Source: an uncultured Prevotella sp. (GTDB lineage: Bacteria; Bacteroidota; Bacteroidia; Bacteroidales; Bacteroidaceae). Taken from it: a DNA stretch of 37,584 bases. The position numbers were made by a program, and so were the translations under genes. The stretch lies in contig USSA01000006.1 in the NCBI GenBank assembly GCA_900557255.1, forward strand, positions 1-37,584, in the 5' to 3' direction. Shown here piece by piece: positions 1-9,232 of the stretch (its first letter is position 1; each line of letters begins with the position of its first letter). The notes below the pieces were generated by a model. The model was not told where the DNA came from. It did no database searches and saw nothing but the letters and a program-made list of their open reading frames with translations.

Positions 1-13
1 AATACACCCATAA

Positions 14-229
14 TTATTTTATCTTTTTAGAAATGATTAAAAACAAGAAGCCCAAAAAGGTAAAGAACAAGACTATAAGAACTCCTAACATATAAAGAGT
101 TACTTTATCAATATCTTCCTTCATGATGCTCGCCAGAAGAACACCACCAATAACTAACTTAGCAATGTCCAAACAGAACTTACTCGCTTCAGCAAATAAA
201 GTCCTTTTCCCATCTTTTGATAAATTCAT
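14..229 (-). CDS. Small two-helix membrane protein, DUF6722-like
   Basis: This encodes 71 residues. A charged N-terminus (MNLSKDGKRTLFAEASKF) is followed by two hydrophobic segments at about residues 22-36 and 44-66, ending in KKIK. The arrangement of a charged amphipathic start, the LAKLVIGGVLLAS-like first helix and a second helix ending in basic residues resembles the small Bacteroidales DUF6722 proteins and the protein at 24694-24921, so the two may be paralogues. No catalytic residue is visible. It probably sits in the inner membrane. It lies downstream of pflB on the same strand but is separated from it by a hairpin, so it is probably transcribed independently. Its function is unknown. 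Confidence 0.6.
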   Translation of the reverse strand: MNLSKDGKRTLFAEASKFCLDIAKLVIGGVLLASIMKEDIDKVTLYMLGVLIVLFFTFLGFLFLIISKKIK

Positions 230-290
230 ACTGCAAAGATAGTAAAATTATCAATACCAAGTTCTATTTTGCAGTTAAATAAGCTAAAAT

Positions 291-327
291 GCCCGCTAAA
301 TATCCTCGGAAAGAAAATCTAGCGGGC
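291..327 (-). terminator. Hairpin downstream of pflB
   Basis: GCCCGCTA (291-298) pairs with TAGCGGGC (320-327). On the minus strand the hairpin is followed by ATTTTA rather than a full T tract, so it is a moderate terminator. It lies 63 bp beyond the pflB stop. Confidence 0.55.
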
Positions 328-389
328 AATCTATATATTACAAAGAGACAAGAGAATTCTTCACTCTTCCCTCTTCATTCTTCACTTCC

Positions 390-2639
390 TTAGAGTCTCT
401 CGTGAGCCTGACGAGCGATTACGTCGAGCTGCTGCTCACGTGTCAAGTCGATGAACTTAACAGCGTAACCACTCACACGGATGGTGAAGTTCTGGTACTC
501 TTCCTTCTCTGGGTGCTCCATCGCATCCTTGAGCTTGTCGATACCGAATACGTTCACGTTCAGGTGGTGAGAACCCTGGTTGAAGTAACCATCCAATACA
601 CCTACCAATGTCTGGGCACGCTCCTCATCGTTATGTCCGAGAGCACCTGGACTGATGGTCTGAGTATTAGAGATACCATCGAGAGCATACTCGTATGGCA
701 ACTTAGCTACTGAGTTCAATGAAGCCAAAAGACCATTCTTCTCTGCACCGTAAGATGGGTTAGCACCTGGAGCCAAAGGAGCACCGGCTGGACGACCATC
801 AGGCATGTTGCTGGTGTACTTACCGTATACTACATTTGATGTAATAGTCAGGATAGATGTAGTAGGCTCTGAATTGCGGTATGTATGATGCTTCTTGATC
901 ATGTTCATGAAGGTCTTGAGCAACCATACTGCAATCTCATCAGCACGCTCATCATCGTTACCGTAACGTGGGAAGTCGCCCTCGGTCTTGAAGCTGAGAG
1001 GGAAACCGGTCTCATCACGGACGATGTTTACCTTGGCATACTTGATAGCTGAGATAGAGTCAACTACGTGGCTGAAACCAGCGATACCTGTAGCGAAAGT
1101 ACGACGAACATCTGTATCGATGAGCGCCAACTCTGCTGCCTCGTAGAAGTACTTATCGTGCATGTAGTGGATGAGGTTCAATGTCTTCACATAAACGCCA
1201 GCCAACCAGTCCATCATATCCATGAAACGTGGCATGAACTCCTCGTATGTCAATACATCACCCTCAACGGCGCGATACTTAGGACCGCACTGCTCGCGTG
1301 TCTTTGAGTCAACACCGCCAGATACAGCGTAGGTCAAGCACTTAGCCAAGTTGGCACGTGCACCGAAGAACTGCATTTCCTTACCTGTCTGTGTAGCAGA
1401 TACACAGCAGCAGATGCTATAGTCGTCACCCCAAACTGGACGCATTACGTCATCGTTCTCATACTGGATAGAGCTTGTCTTTACAGAAATCAGAGAAGCG
1501 TAGTGCTTGAATGACTTTGGCAAGCGAGAGCTATAGAGTACAGTGAGGTTTGGCTCTGGTGAAGGACCCATGTTCTCCAATGTGTGGAGGAAACGGAAGT
1601 CGTTCTTGGTAACCATTGAGCGGCCATCCTGACCCATACCACCTACCTCGAGAGTAGCCCAAACTGGGTCACCGGTGAAGAGTTCGTTGTAAGAAGGGAT
1701 ACGGGCGAACTTAACCATACGGAACTTCATGACCAAGTGGTCGATGAGCTCCTGAGCCTCATCCTCTGTAAGAGTACCCTCGTTCAAGTCGCGCTGGATA
1801 TAGATATCGAGGAATGTAGAGATACGGCCTACAGACATCGCAGCACCATTCTGAGTCTTCACTGCTCCGAGGTAACCGAAGTACAACCACTGAACAGCCT
1901 CGCGAGCGTTCTTAGCTGGCTGGCTGATATCGTAGCCATACAACTGAGCCATCTCCTTCAAGCCCTTGAGCGCCTTGATCTGCATAGCAACCTCTTCACG
2001 AAGACGGATAACGTCGTCGATCATCTCACGGTCGCCCATGTTAGCGAGGTCGTTCTTCTTCTCCTCGATGAGGAAGTCGATACCATAGAGGGCTACACGA
2101 CGGTAGTCACCCACGATACGTCCACGACCGTAAGTATCAGGAAGACCAGTAAGAATGTGGTTATGGCGAACGAGCTTCATCTCTGGAGTATAAGCATCGA
2201 ATACGCCATCATTATGAGTTTTGCAATACTTGTGGAAGATTTCGTGGAGCTTCTCTGATGGCTGATAGCCATATGTTGTACAAGCCTGCTCCGCCATCTT
2301 GATACCACCGTAAGGCATGAAGGCACGCTTCAGAGGTTTATCGGTCTGCAGACCAACTACCTTCTCCAAATCCTTTGTACCTTCACCGATATAAGCAGCA
2401 CCGTAAGCTGTCAATCCTGAAACGATTTCTGTTTCCATATCAAGCACACCACCCTTGGCGCGCTCCTCCTTCTGGAGTTCCTTCAACATACCCCAAAGGG
2501 TGTTAGTTGCCTGAGTTGGTTCTGCAAGGAACGACTCATCGCCGTCATAACAAGTGTAGTTGTTCTGAATGAAATCACGAAGATTCACTTCACTCTGCCA
2601 CATGTTTCCTTTGAAACCTCTCCATTCTGTTTTCATCAT
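390..2639 (-). CDS. pflB: Formate C-acetyltransferase (pyruvate formate-lyase)
   Basis: PflB converts pyruvate and CoA to acetyl-CoA and formate in the anaerobic cytoplasm. The 749 residues match the usual family length of about 740-760. The active-site cysteines are in SICCCVSAT (about residues 407-415), and the glycyl-radical loop is RVSGYAVKF near the C-terminus (radical glycine about residue 724). [12 protein letters not shown] and the N-terminal WRGFKG are also family-typical. A second Met follows the first, so the start could be at 2636. A TAACTTTG promoter lies just upstream. The radical-SAM activase pflA, often adjacent in other bacteria, is not next to it here. Formate produced could feed the formate-THF ligase encoded at 3897-5561. 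Confidence 0.97.
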   Translation of the reverse strand: MMKTEWRGFKGNMWQSEVNLRDFIQNNYTCYDGDESFLAEPTQATNTLWGMLKELQKEERAKGGVLDMETEIVSGLTAYGAAYIGEGTKDLEKVVGLQTDKPLKRAFMPYGGIKMAEQACTTYGYQPSEKLHEIFHKYCKTHNDGVFDAYTPEMKLVRHNHILTGLPDTYGRGRIVGDYRRVALYGIDFLIEEKKNDLANMGDREMIDDVIRLREEVAMQIKALKGLKEMAQLYGYDISQPAKNAREAVQWLYFGYLGAVKTQNGAAMSVGRISTFLDIYIQRDLNEGTLTEDEAQELIDHLVMKFRMVKFARIPSYNELFTGDPVWATLEVGGMGQDGRSMVTKNDFRFLHTLENMGPSPEPNLTVLYSSRLPKSFKHYASLISVKTSSIQYENDDVMRPVWGDDYSICCCVSATQTGKEMQFFGARANLAKCLTYAVSGGVDSKTREQCGPKYRAVEGDVLTYEEFMPRFMDMMDWLAGVYVKTLNLIHYMHDKYFYEAAELALIDTDVRRTFATGIAGFSHVVDSISAIKYAKVNIVRDETGFPLSFKTEGDFPRYGNDDERADEIAVWLLKTFMNMIKKHHTYRNSEPTTSILTITSNVVYGKYTSNMPDGRPAGAPLAPGANPSYGAEKNGLLASLNSVAKLPYEYALDGISNTQTISPGALGHNDEERAQTLVGVLDGYFNQGSHHLNVNVFGIDKLKDAMEHPEKEEYQNFTIRVSGYAVKFIDLTREQQLDVIARQAHERL

Positions 2640-2657
2640 TTTAATACTTTTTTTTTA

Positions 2658-2665
2658 CAAAGTTA
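2658..2665 (-). promoter_or_regulatory. pflB promoter -7 element
   Basis: The minus strand reads TAACTTTG, an exact match to the Bacteroidetes -7 consensus TAnnTTTG, about 19 bp before the pflB ATG. The -33 box is not clear. Confidence 0.55.
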
Positions 2666-2732
2666 ATAATTATATATTTTGCACACACTATCTATTTTGA
2701 GTTGGTTTTACACCTATTATATATAGTAAAAT

Positions 2733-2766
2733 AAAAAAGCCCGAACACGTTTGTGCCCGGGTTTTT
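2733..2766 (-). terminator. Intrinsic terminator between small ORF and pflB
   Basis: An A-rich arm and GCCCG pair with CGGG(T) and a T tract around the loop ACACGTTTGTGC. On the minus strand the hairpin is followed by TTTTTT, so it terminates transcripts coming from the thiE side. It is symmetric enough to act in both directions. Confidence 0.75.
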
Positions 2767-2884
2767 AAGCACCTTTATCTGAAGGTGCGTATATCATGAT
2801 GTTCTCGTTCTTTCCGACAGCATCTGTTTTTCCTATATTTCCTAAGTTTATTCCCACTATTAATTTCATGTCTTTTAAATTCAT
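2765..2884 (-). CDS. Putative 39-residue small protein or leader peptide
   Basis: The start chosen is the ATG at 2884, which lies about 40 bp downstream of an exact TAACTTTG -7 element at 2934-2941. A longer upstream reading of the same frame would begin before that promoter and is unlikely. The peptide starts MNLKDMKLIVGINLG and ends IYAPSDKGA, with no membrane segment. Its stop codon touches the arm of the terminator at 2733-2766. Promoter, short ORF and terminator form a unit of about 190 nt. It could encode a peptide or be a small RNA in which the ORF is incidental. I do not recognise the peptide. Confidence 0.4.
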   Translation of the reverse strand: MNLKDMKLIVGINLGNIGKTDAVGKNENIMIYAPSDKGA

Positions 2885-2933
2885 TATTTGTAATTGGCTT
2901 GCAACAGTTTTGCAATGAGGATGCAAAGTTACA

Positions 2934-2941
2934 ACAATAAA
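2934..2941 (-). promoter_or_regulatory. Promoter of the short unit upstream of pflB
   Basis: TAACTTTGC on the minus strand is an exact TAnnTTTG match. The predicted start site is near 2927, after the thiE stop at 3013. Confidence 0.55.
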
Positions 2942-3012
2942 ATGAGAAAAGAGAAGAAAACCTGAACTTTCTTCTCTTTTCTCATGCAAAATCATCATTT
3001 ATGAGTATCATT

Positions 3013-3702
3013 CTACTGATTCTCAAAGAAATGATTGAGATTTTCCATGAATAATCCGAAACACTTGTCATGAATCTGACGTGTCATGGTAACAGGGTTC
3101 TCCGCATTCAGGATGGTACCGCTCATTGCCACACCGATGCCCAATTCTGCAAGCGGATCTATATCGTCTGGAGTCAAACCTCCGATGGCTACCATAGGCA
3201 GAGAGATTTTATTCTCCCTCATCTGCTCAATAATCTGGCGATAACCTTCTATACCCAACACCGGAGAGAGTTTCTCCTTGGTAGTAGTATAGCGGAACGG
3301 ACCACAACCGATATAGTCAGCCCCCTGTCCATGCAAACGGCGAATATCATCAAATGTATTGGCTGTTCCTCCGATAATGAATTCATCACCCAGGAACTTA
3401 CGGGCCTCATCAACCGGCATATCATTCTTTCCAAGATGTACACCATCTATCTGTAACTTCTTCACGAGTTCTACACGGTCGTCGAGGATAAAAGTTGCAC
3501 CGGCACCCTCGCAAGCCAACTTCAACTTACGGGCTATAGGCTCAACCTCTTCATCGGTAGCACCTTTCATGCGAAGCTGAACCCAATCACATCCTCCGAT
3601 AAGTGCCAGATAGGCTCCTTCGAGATAAGAGAAGCGCTCGTTCTGATGCGTGATAAACTGAAAGCTCGTCTGAAAATGAGCTAATGCTAAAGACTTGTTC
3701 AT
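3013..3702 (-). CDS. thiE: Thiamine-phosphate synthase
   Basis: ThiE joins hydroxymethylpyrimidine diphosphate and thiazole phosphate to make thiamine phosphate in the cytoplasm. The 229-residue TIM-barrel protein shows VQLRMKG, ILDDRVELV, DGVHLGKNDMP, the phosphate-binding GCGPFRYTTTKEK (usual GxGPxxxTxTK), AIGGLTPDDI and AMSGTILN. The start at 3702 (MNKSLALAHF) is preferred because the frame upstream of it crosses the TACCTTTG promoter at 3730-3737. The gene stands apart from other thi genes; no thiamine riboswitch is evident in the roughly 20-nt leader. It is divergent from fhs. Confidence 0.9.
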   Translation of the reverse strand: MNKSLALAHFQTSFQFITHQNERFSYLEGAYLALIGGCDWVQLRMKGATDEEVEPIARKLKLACEGAGATFILDDRVELVKKLQIDGVHLGKNDMPVDEARKFLGDEFIIGGTANTFDDIRRLHGQGADYIGCGPFRYTTTKEKLSPVLGIEGYRQIIEQMRENKISLPMVAIGGLTPDDIDPLAELGIGVAMSGTILNAENPVTMTRQIHDKCFGLFMENLNHFFENQ

Positions 3703-3729
3703 ACGTACTATAAAATATAAATTCGCTTG

Positions 3730-3737
3730 CAAAGGTA
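3730..3737 (-). promoter_or_regulatory. thiE promoter -7 element
   Basis: TACCTTTG on the minus strand, followed by GC, matches TAnnTTTG and lies about 28 bp upstream of the thiE ATG. Confidence 0.6.
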
Positions 3738-3867
3738 CTACATTCACACGACAAAATCCTACAATTTACCTTTTTTAAACTTCATCATTTGGAAATGGGG
3801 AAAGTCTTCCTTTTTTTTTATTTTGTTTTTTTATACATTCTTATTTTAATATATGAATACTTTTCTG

Positions 3868-3875
3868 TACCTTTG
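3868..3875 (+). promoter_or_regulatory. fhs promoter -7 element
   Basis: TACCTTTG followed by CACC lies 21 bp before the fhs ATG at 3897 and matches TAnnTTTG. It argues against any longer upstream start. Confidence 0.65.
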
Positions 3876-3896
3876 CACCATAAAACTATTTATTTT

Positions 3897-5561
3897 ATGT
3901 TAACAGATATTGAAATAGCTAAATCAGTAAAATTGCGCCCTATCAATGAAGTGGCAGCAGAACTTGGAATTCACGAAGACCAAGTGGAAAACTACGGCCG
4001 TTACATCGCTAAGATTACTACGGACAAAATTGACAGAAACAAGTTTAAGAACCATCACCTCATCCTCGTTACCGCTATCAGTCCTACCAAGGCTGGTAAT
4101 GGCAAGACTACGGTATCTGTAGGTCTCGCATTGGGCATGCAGAAGATTGGCAAGAAGTCAGTCGTAGCCTTGCGCGAACCATCTCTCGGTCCATGCTTTG
4201 GCATGAAGGGTGGTGCCGCAGGTGGCGGTTACGCCCAGGTTTTGCCTATGGATAAGATTAATCTCCATTTCACTGGCGACTTCCATGCCATCACAGAGGC
4301 TAACAACATGATTGCTGCCCTTCTGGACAATTACCGTTTCCAGCACGAAGCAGAGGGCTTCAAACTCAAGAAGATTCTTTGGCGTCGCGTCATGGATGTG
4401 AACGATAGAGGTTTGCGCCGCATCATCACCGGTATAGGAGATAAGAACGGCATCGAGACTGAGTCTGGCTTCGATATCACTCCTGCTTCTGAAATCATGG
4501 CTATCATGTGTTTCGCAACAAGCATCGATGATCTTCGTCGACGCATAGATAACATCCTCCTGGGCATCACCGAGGATGACAAGCCATTTACCGTAAAGGA
4601 TATGGGTGTAGGTGGCAGTATCGTTGCTCTCCTTCTCGATGCTTTGAAGCCAAATCTGGTTCAGACAACAGAGGGTACACCAGCATTTGTTCATTGTGGT
4701 CCTTTTGCCAACATTGCTCATGGCTGCAATTCCGTCATGGCTACTGCAGCTGCTCTTGAGTATGGCGACTATGCTATTACAGAGGCAGGATTCGGTGCTG
4801 ATCTCGGTGCAGAGAAATTCTATGACATCAAATGCCGCAAGACAGGTTTGCAACCAGACCTCACCGTTCTCGTTGTTACCCTCCAGGCGTTGAAGATGCA
4901 TGGTGGAGTAGCTCTGGAAGATATCAAGAAGCCAAACATCGCAGGTATGGAAGCCGGCTACTGGAACCTCGACAAGCACGTAAAGAACCTGCAGAGCTTT
5001 GGTCAGACTGTAGTGATTGCATTCAACAAGTTTGCAACCGATACAGATGAAGAAATTGAAGTATTGCGCAAGCATTGCGAGGAGATGGGTTGCGGTTTTG
5101 CCGTAAACAGCGCCTTTGCCGAAGGCGGAAACGGAGCTATTGAACTTGCCAACCTCGTAGTGAAGACCATTGATGAGCGTCCATCAGCCCCTCTCTATTA
5201 TGCTTACGATGATAACGATAGCGTTGAGGAGAAGATAGAAAAGGTTGCATTCAATCTTTACGGAGCAGGCAGCGTGACATTGAGCGATTCTGCCAAGGCG
5301 ATGATTGAAGAGATCAAGAAGCTGGGTGCTGAAAAGTTCCCTATCTGTATTGCCAAGACTCAGTACAGTTTCTCTACCGATGCCAAGGCATACGGTCCTA
5401 CAGAAGGTTTCGAACTCCACGTTCGCGACATCACCGTAAATATGGGTGCCGAGATGGTTGTAGTCATCGCTGGTCCTATCATGCGTATGCCGGGCTTACC
5501 AAAGAGCCCACAGGCTGAGCGCATTGATGTAGTAAACGGTGAGATTACAGGACTTTCTTAA
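3897..5561 (+). CDS. fhs: Formate-tetrahydrofolate ligase
   Basis: Fhs makes 10-formyl-THF from formate, ATP and THF, feeding one-carbon metabolism in the cytoplasm. From the ATG at 3897 the protein has 554 residues, the family length. The ATP-binding loop [16 protein letters not shown] replaces the usual [32 protein letters not shown], the [15 protein letters not shown] motif and ATDTDEEI are also family-typical. The start is fixed by the promoter at 3868-3875; the frame is open further upstream but would encode an implausible hydrophobic stretch. The nearby PflB makes its substrate formate. A strong bidirectional terminator follows. Confidence 0.96.
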   Translation: MLTDIEIAKSVKLRPINEVAAELGIHEDQVENYGRYIAKITTDKIDRNKFKNHHLILVTAISPTKAGNGKTTVSVGLALGMQKIGKKSVVALREPSLGPCFGMKGGAAGGGYAQVLPMDKINLHFTGDFHAITEANNMIAALLDNYRFQHEAEGFKLKKILWRRVMDVNDRGLRRIITGIGDKNGIETESGFDITPASEIMAIMCFATSIDDLRRRIDNILLGITEDDKPFTVKDMGVGGSIVALLLDALKPNLVQTTEGTPAFVHCGPFANIAHGCNSVMATAAALEYGDYAITEAGFGADLGAEKFYDIKCRKTGLQPDLTVLVVTLQALKMHGGVALEDIKKPNIAGMEAGYWNLDKHVKNLQSFGQTVVIAFNKFATDTDEEIEVLRKHCEEMGCGFAVNSAFAEGGNGAIELANLVVKTIDERPSAPLYYAYDDNDSVEEKIEKVAFNLYGAGSVTLSDSAKAMIEEIKKLGAEKFPICIAKTQYSFSTDAKAYGPTEGFELHVRDITVNMGAEMVVVIAGPIMRMPGLPKSPQAERIDVVNGEITGLS

Positions 5562-5587
5562 GCACTACAGATTTCACAGATTCTTAT

Positions 5588-5622
5588 AAAAAAGCCCAGG
5601 GCGTGATGTCCTGGGCTTTTTT
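5588..5622. terminator. Bidirectional terminator between fhs and queH
   Basis: AAAAAAGCCCAGG (5588-5600) pairs perfectly with CCTGGGCTTTTTT (5610-5622) around a 9-nt loop. It serves both convergent genes. Confidence 0.92.
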
Positions 5623-5624
5623 AT

Positions 5625-6239
5625 TTATCTCATACTAAATTCGCAACCACAATATAACTGATTATAGAATTCATTGATTCTCAAGAGTTCACCTCGGCGA
5701 TTCTGCAAACCGCCCTTCCGCCAATTCATATCCCACCATTCTACATCAGGATAAGCCTCAACGGCAAGATGACCGGCAGTATCTATCTGCCTGATATTCT
5801 TCCAGCGCGAAGATGCCAACGTGGTAGTAAGAAGGTGAAATCCATGCTCCTGCGCATACTTGGCTGCATGAGAGAGGCGGAACTGAAAGCAGACAGAACA
5901 ACGGCTGCCACGCTCGGGCTCATCCTCTAAACCCTTGATAACAGAAAGCCATTCCTGATGATCATACTCATCCTCTACATAAGGTACATTCTGAGCTTCC
6001 AGAAATCGTTTCAGTTCGTGTTTGCGTACATCATACTCCTGCTGAGGATAGATATTGCTGTTACTGAAATATACAGTAGGCTTCATGCCATTACGAAGCA
6101 TACATTCTACGATAGCCGCCGAACAAGGTGCACAACAGGCATGCAACAAGACAGCCTGACCTTCAGCCTTGCTTCCATCCGGGAGAGTAAGTTTTACGTA
6201 TTTATATTGTTCTTCTACAGGAATTTTCATTATTATCAA
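5625..6239 (-). CDS. queH: Epoxyqueuosine reductase QueH
   Basis: QueH performs the last step of queuosine synthesis, reducing epoxyqueuosine to queuosine in tRNA; it is the alternative to QueG. The protein has up to 204 residues, with a possible start at 6230 (MKIPVEEQ). The family's cysteine pairs are visible: HACCAPC near residue 35, RCSVC near residue 113 and YCGC near the C-terminus, expected to bind the 4Fe-4S cluster and the second metal. SNSNIYP and ASSRWKN are also typical of the family (former DUF208). It is monocistronic with a leader of about 125 nt from the promoter at 6371-6378. I looked for a preQ1 riboswitch fold in that leader and did not see one. Confidence 0.92.
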   Translation of the reverse strand: MIIMKIPVEEQYKYVKLTLPDGSKAEGQAVLLHACCAPCSAAIVECMLRNGMKPTVYFSNSNIYPQQEYDVRKHELKRFLEAQNVPYVEDEYDHQEWLSVIKGLEDEPERGSRCSVCFQFRLSHAAKYAQEHGFHLLTTTLASSRWKNIRQIDTAGHLAVEAYPDVEWWDMNWRKGGLQNRRGELLRINEFYNQLYCGCEFSMR

Positions 6240-6370
6240 TATTAAATATAAAATTTAAAATGTGAACAGCTACTTCTGATGTGAAGTATTTTCGCCTTGC
6301 TTCAAAAAAAACAAATGGAGTACAATCTCACGACACCCCCCATTTGCCCAAATATATGCGAAAACTAGTG

Positions 6371-6378
6371 CAAAGGTA
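6371..6378 (-). promoter_or_regulatory. Probable queH promoter; content of 6240-6493
   Basis: TACCTTTG on the minus strand gives a predicted start near 6364 and a long 5' UTR for queH. The rest of the 6240-6493 gap is AT-rich and has no convincing gene on either strand. Confidence 0.5.
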
Positions 6379-6493
6379 CAATATTTATTCGAACCACCAA
6401 ATTTTTAACACGTTTTTTTCATCACAATGGTTCAAACGGCTAATATTTAACTATGTTTTAACACTTAAACACCAGTTTCTTTATCTTTAAGAA

Positions 6494-7627
6494 CTATAAA
6501 TCACGTTTCAGCGTGATAACTGTCAGTTCAGGCCATGCGCCTAGGCGGAAAGGGAAAGAACCACCAATACCCGATGATACATAGAGCATCTGCTCACCAA
6601 TGCGGTAAGCTCCGCCCCACTCTTTGAAAGCCATGCGGGCAGGCGTCCATTTACCTATTTTCAATTGTCCGGCATGCGTATGTCCCGCCAGAGTAAGTTG
6701 TATCTTCTTACCAACTACTTCTCTGCGCCAATGGTGAGGATCATGACTCAAGAGGATTTTAAACATATCTGGATTCAACCCCTTCATCGCTTTCTTCAGA
6801 TTACTGCGATTGGTGAAAGGAGGCTGACCGGGATTCTCTACGCCTATGACAGCGATAGATGCCATACCATGACTCACCACATGATGTTCGTTCATCAGCT
6901 GATGCCACCCCAGACTTTCCTGATAACCATAGAGCATACGGCGGTTTCTCTTCAAAGCGCCGATAGAATGATTGTTGCCATATTCACAATAATCATGATT
7001 GCCCCAGATAGAATAGATGCCATCTTGGGCATGAAGTTGCCCCAACGTCTTCAGATAAGGCTCCACTTCGCTGGCTTGGTTATTGACCAGATCGCCCGTG
7101 AAGAGAATCATATCGGGTTCTTCATTGTTGGTCGCATCCACCACCTTCTGCACGAAATCATTGCCGGGAGGAAACGAACCGAGATGAAAGTCGGTAATCT
7201 GTACCAGACGGTAACCATCAAAATAAGGTGGCAAATCGGGCGAGGTAAAGGTAATATGTTTCAGTTCTAACCGCTTCCAACCCTCTATAAAGCCGAAGGC
7301 AAACCACCCCATTACACCCAAAGCAGGAATCAGAGCAAAGAACCAAGGAAGAAATGCATCGAACAGGATGAAGACAACCTTAGGGAATGCCGAGAAAAGT
7401 ATGGTAGTAAAGAGTACACGGACTGACAACTTATGGAAGAACCCCATCTGCAACCCCACTTCGGCAAGAACAAGTAACAACGAGGGAACCCACCATAAGA
7501 TGGCTAGCAGCAAAGGCCACTCACTCACCCCGATATGCCAAAGCCAGAAGTCGGGCAGGAATGCCAGAACCGACATGACTACTATATAGAATATGGATCT
7601 TAATACCTTTTTTAATACCTTCTTCAT
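6494..7627 (-). CDS. Membrane-anchored metallophosphoesterase
   Basis: The first 120 or so residues form three to four hydrophobic helices. A calcineurin-like phosphoesterase domain follows. Its metal ligands are clear: QITDFHLGS (about residue 145), LFTGDLVNN (about 180), WGNHDYCEY (about 210), LLSHDPHHW and LAGHTHAGQLKIG. Bacterial proteins of this layout (YkuE/YaeI-like) act on lipid or nucleotide phosphoesters; the substrate here cannot be told. The protein has 377 residues and starts MKKVLKKVLRS. A TACCTTTG promoter lies 23 bp upstream. The gene is divergent from the serine hydrolase gene. Confidence 0.88.
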   Translation of the reverse strand: MKKVLKKVLRSIFYIVVMSVLAFLPDFWLWHIGVSEWPLLLAILWWVPSLLLVLAEVGLQMGFFHKLSVRVLFTTILFSAFPKVVFILFDAFLPWFFALIPALGVMGWFAFGFIEGWKRLELKHITFTSPDLPPYFDGYRLVQITDFHLGSFPPGNDFVQKVVDATNNEEPDMILFTGDLVNNQASEVEPYLKTLGQLHAQDGIYSIWGNHDYCEYGNNHSIGALKRNRRMLYGYQESLGWHQLMNEHHVVSHGMASIAVIGVENPGQPPFTNRSNLKKAMKGLNPDMFKILLSHDPHHWRREVVGKKIQLTLAGHTHAGQLKIGKWTPARMAFKEWGGAYRIGEQMLYVSSGIGGSFPFRLGAWPELTVITLKRDL

Positions 7628-7649
7628 TGTTTTTCTTTATAACTGGGTA

Positions 7650-7657
7650 CAAAGGTA
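7650..7657 (-). promoter_or_regulatory. Promoter of the phosphoesterase gene
   Basis: TACCTTTG on the minus strand, an exact TAnnTTTG match, lies 23 bp upstream of the ATG. Confidence 0.6.
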
Positions 7658-7705
7658 CGATAATTCATAGACAATACAAAATAAATTTAAATATATTTTC
7701 AATGT

Positions 7706-7736
7706 TTTGTTATTTGAGAAGATTGCATTATCTTTG
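7706..7736 (+). promoter_or_regulatory. Full promoter of the serine hydrolase gene
   Basis: TTTG at 7706-7709, a 19-bp spacer and TATCTTTG at 7729-7736 match both halves of the Bacteroidetes consensus. The predicted start is about 15 nt before the ATG at 7758. Confidence 0.75.
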
Positions 7737-7757
7737 CACATAGAAAAATTAAATAAA

Positions 7758-9071
7758 ATGGCACGACGACTAAGAAAAAAACGCATAGCAATCATATTGC
7801 TTACCTTTACAGCAATCGTAGGATGGACTACACACAGCTGTGTATCTCGCTGTACATCAGCATCAGACAAGAACAAGGCGGCAGATTCGCTCCCTAAGGT
7901 TCACATCAACGATTCCATATCAAATGCCCTGACTGAGGGGAAGGAATATCATGAGATGGACTCGGTAATAGAAAGGTATCTCAAGAGATGGGAAATCAAC
8001 GGAGCCCAACTCGTTATCACCCGCAACGACTCGCTACTCTATGCCCGCGGATTCGGAATGGCGGATAAGGAGCGAGGCACCAGGATGGAACCTAACATGC
8101 TGATGCGCTTCGCCTCGGTATCGAAACTGATTACAGCCGTAGGTATCATGAAGTTGCAGGAGATGAAGAAACTCAAACTGAACGAGAAGGTGTTTGGCGA
8201 AAAGGGAATCCTGCGCGATACCGTTTACAACAACAGTATCAAGGACAAGCGATATTACGATATCACCGTAGAACAGTTGCTGCGCCATCAGGCAGGTTTC
8301 AACAATTATGCCGGCGACCCGGTATCTTCCACCCGCTACATCATGATGCAGAACCATCTCAAAACGCCACCTGATCACCCTACTCTGCTCAAGATTCTCT
8401 TGAAGCGCCACCTGGGTTATACTCCTGGCGAAGGCAAATGCTACAGTAATCTGGGCTACATGATTCTCTCCATGATTATAGAAAAGAAGAGCGGAATGAA
8501 ATATGAAAACTTCATGCAGAAGTATGTGCTCCAGCCTGCCGGATGCTACGACATGCACATTGCCGGCACTTACTTAAAGGACCGCCGCCCCAACGAGACG
8601 AAGTACTACATGCACCAGGGCAGCATCCCTGTATATGAATACAACAACAGTGGACGACTGGTAGAGAAATGCTATGGAGATACCGACCTCCCTCGCCTCT
8701 CGGGTGCAGGTGCCTGGTGTGGTTCGACTGCAGAGTTGAGCCGCTTTATTGCCAGCATCGATGGTTTGCCACATGTCAAGGATATCCTCAGCAAGAAGAG
8801 TATCGAGTTTATGACGCGCGAGCAGGCTGACCACCAATACTCTATCGGCTGGAACTATACACCAAAGAGCAACAAGCCATGGATTCGTACCGGTTCGCTG
8901 GCCGGCACATCAGCCATCGTCCTGAAATATCCGGATAACCAATGCTGGATTCTCATCACGAACACATCCACCTGGAAGGGCCATGGTTTCTCTAACGATA
9001 CAATGGCTTTCTTCGAGAAACTGAGAAAGAAATATATGGCAAACATGCCAAAGAAAGATTTGTTCTTATAA
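7758..9071 (+). CDS. Class C beta-lactamase-like serine hydrolase
   Basis: This 437-residue protein has an N-terminal basic and hydrophobic export segment (KKRIAIILLTFTAIVGWTTH) followed by two cysteines, so it may be a signal anchor or an atypical lipoprotein. The catalytic SxxK is in RFASVSKLITAVG, the second motif YxN is in CYSNLGYMIL, and the third motif region is WIRTGSLAGTSAI. These mark the AmpC/EstB/D-alanyl-D-alanine peptidase group (beta-lactamase Pfam family). Likely roles are periplasmic peptide or ester hydrolysis; beta-lactam resistance cannot be claimed from sequence. The start at 7758 is chosen because the frame upstream overlaps the promoter. Confidence 0.88.
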   Translation: MARRLRKKRIAIILLTFTAIVGWTTHSCVSRCTSASDKNKAADSLPKVHINDSISNALTEGKEYHEMDSVIERYLKRWEINGAQLVITRNDSLLYARGFGMADKERGTRMEPNMLMRFASVSKLITAVGIMKLQEMKKLKLNEKVFGEKGILRDTVYNNSIKDKRYYDITVEQLLRHQAGFNNYAGDPVSSTRYIMMQNHLKTPPDHPTLLKILLKRHLGYTPGEGKCYSNLGYMILSMIIEKKSGMKYENFMQKYVLQPAGCYDMHIAGTYLKDRRPNETKYYMHQGSIPVYEYNNSGRLVEKCYGDTDLPRLSGAGAWCGSTAELSRFIASIDGLPHVKDILSKKSIEFMTREQADHQYSIGWNYTPKSNKPWIRTGSLAGTSAIVLKYPDNQCWILITNTSTWKGHGFSNDTMAFFEKLRKKYMANMPKKDLFL

Positions 9072-9132
9072 ATAGGATTTGTTTATATAAAAAGAAAGGA
9101 TTTTCTATATAGAAAAAAGATATAGAATGCCA

Positions 9133-9171
9133 AAAAGTCCCTGGAGATATTTACATTCTCCAGGGACTTTT
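9133..9171. terminator. Bidirectional terminator
   Basis: AAAAGTCCCTGGAGA pairs with TCTCCAGGGACTTTT around a short loop at 9147-9156, ending in TCTTTT. It lies between convergent genes, 62 bp past the hydrolase stop. Confidence 0.9.
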
Positions 9172-9232
9172 CTTTTATCTTATCTATTCATATCTGTTGT
9201 ATGAACTTGTGTATACCAACATGAAATATACC

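Noticed and set aside
402..2258. Several plus-strand frames inside pflB
   Set aside because: All are antisense shadows of the 749-residue formate acetyltransferase.
4158..5075. 305-codon minus-strand frame inside fhs
   Set aside because: Cys-, His- and Leu-rich shadow of a highly conserved gene; no motif and no promoter.
6240..6370. preQ1 riboswitch in the long queH leader
   Set aside because: I could not find the small H-type pseudoknot pattern (C-rich loop and A-rich tail). A covariance search would settle it.
6281..6490. 69-codon plus-strand frame in the gap between queH and the phosphoesterase gene
   Set aside because: Unlikely composition, no promoter or ribosome site, and it crosses the queH promoter.
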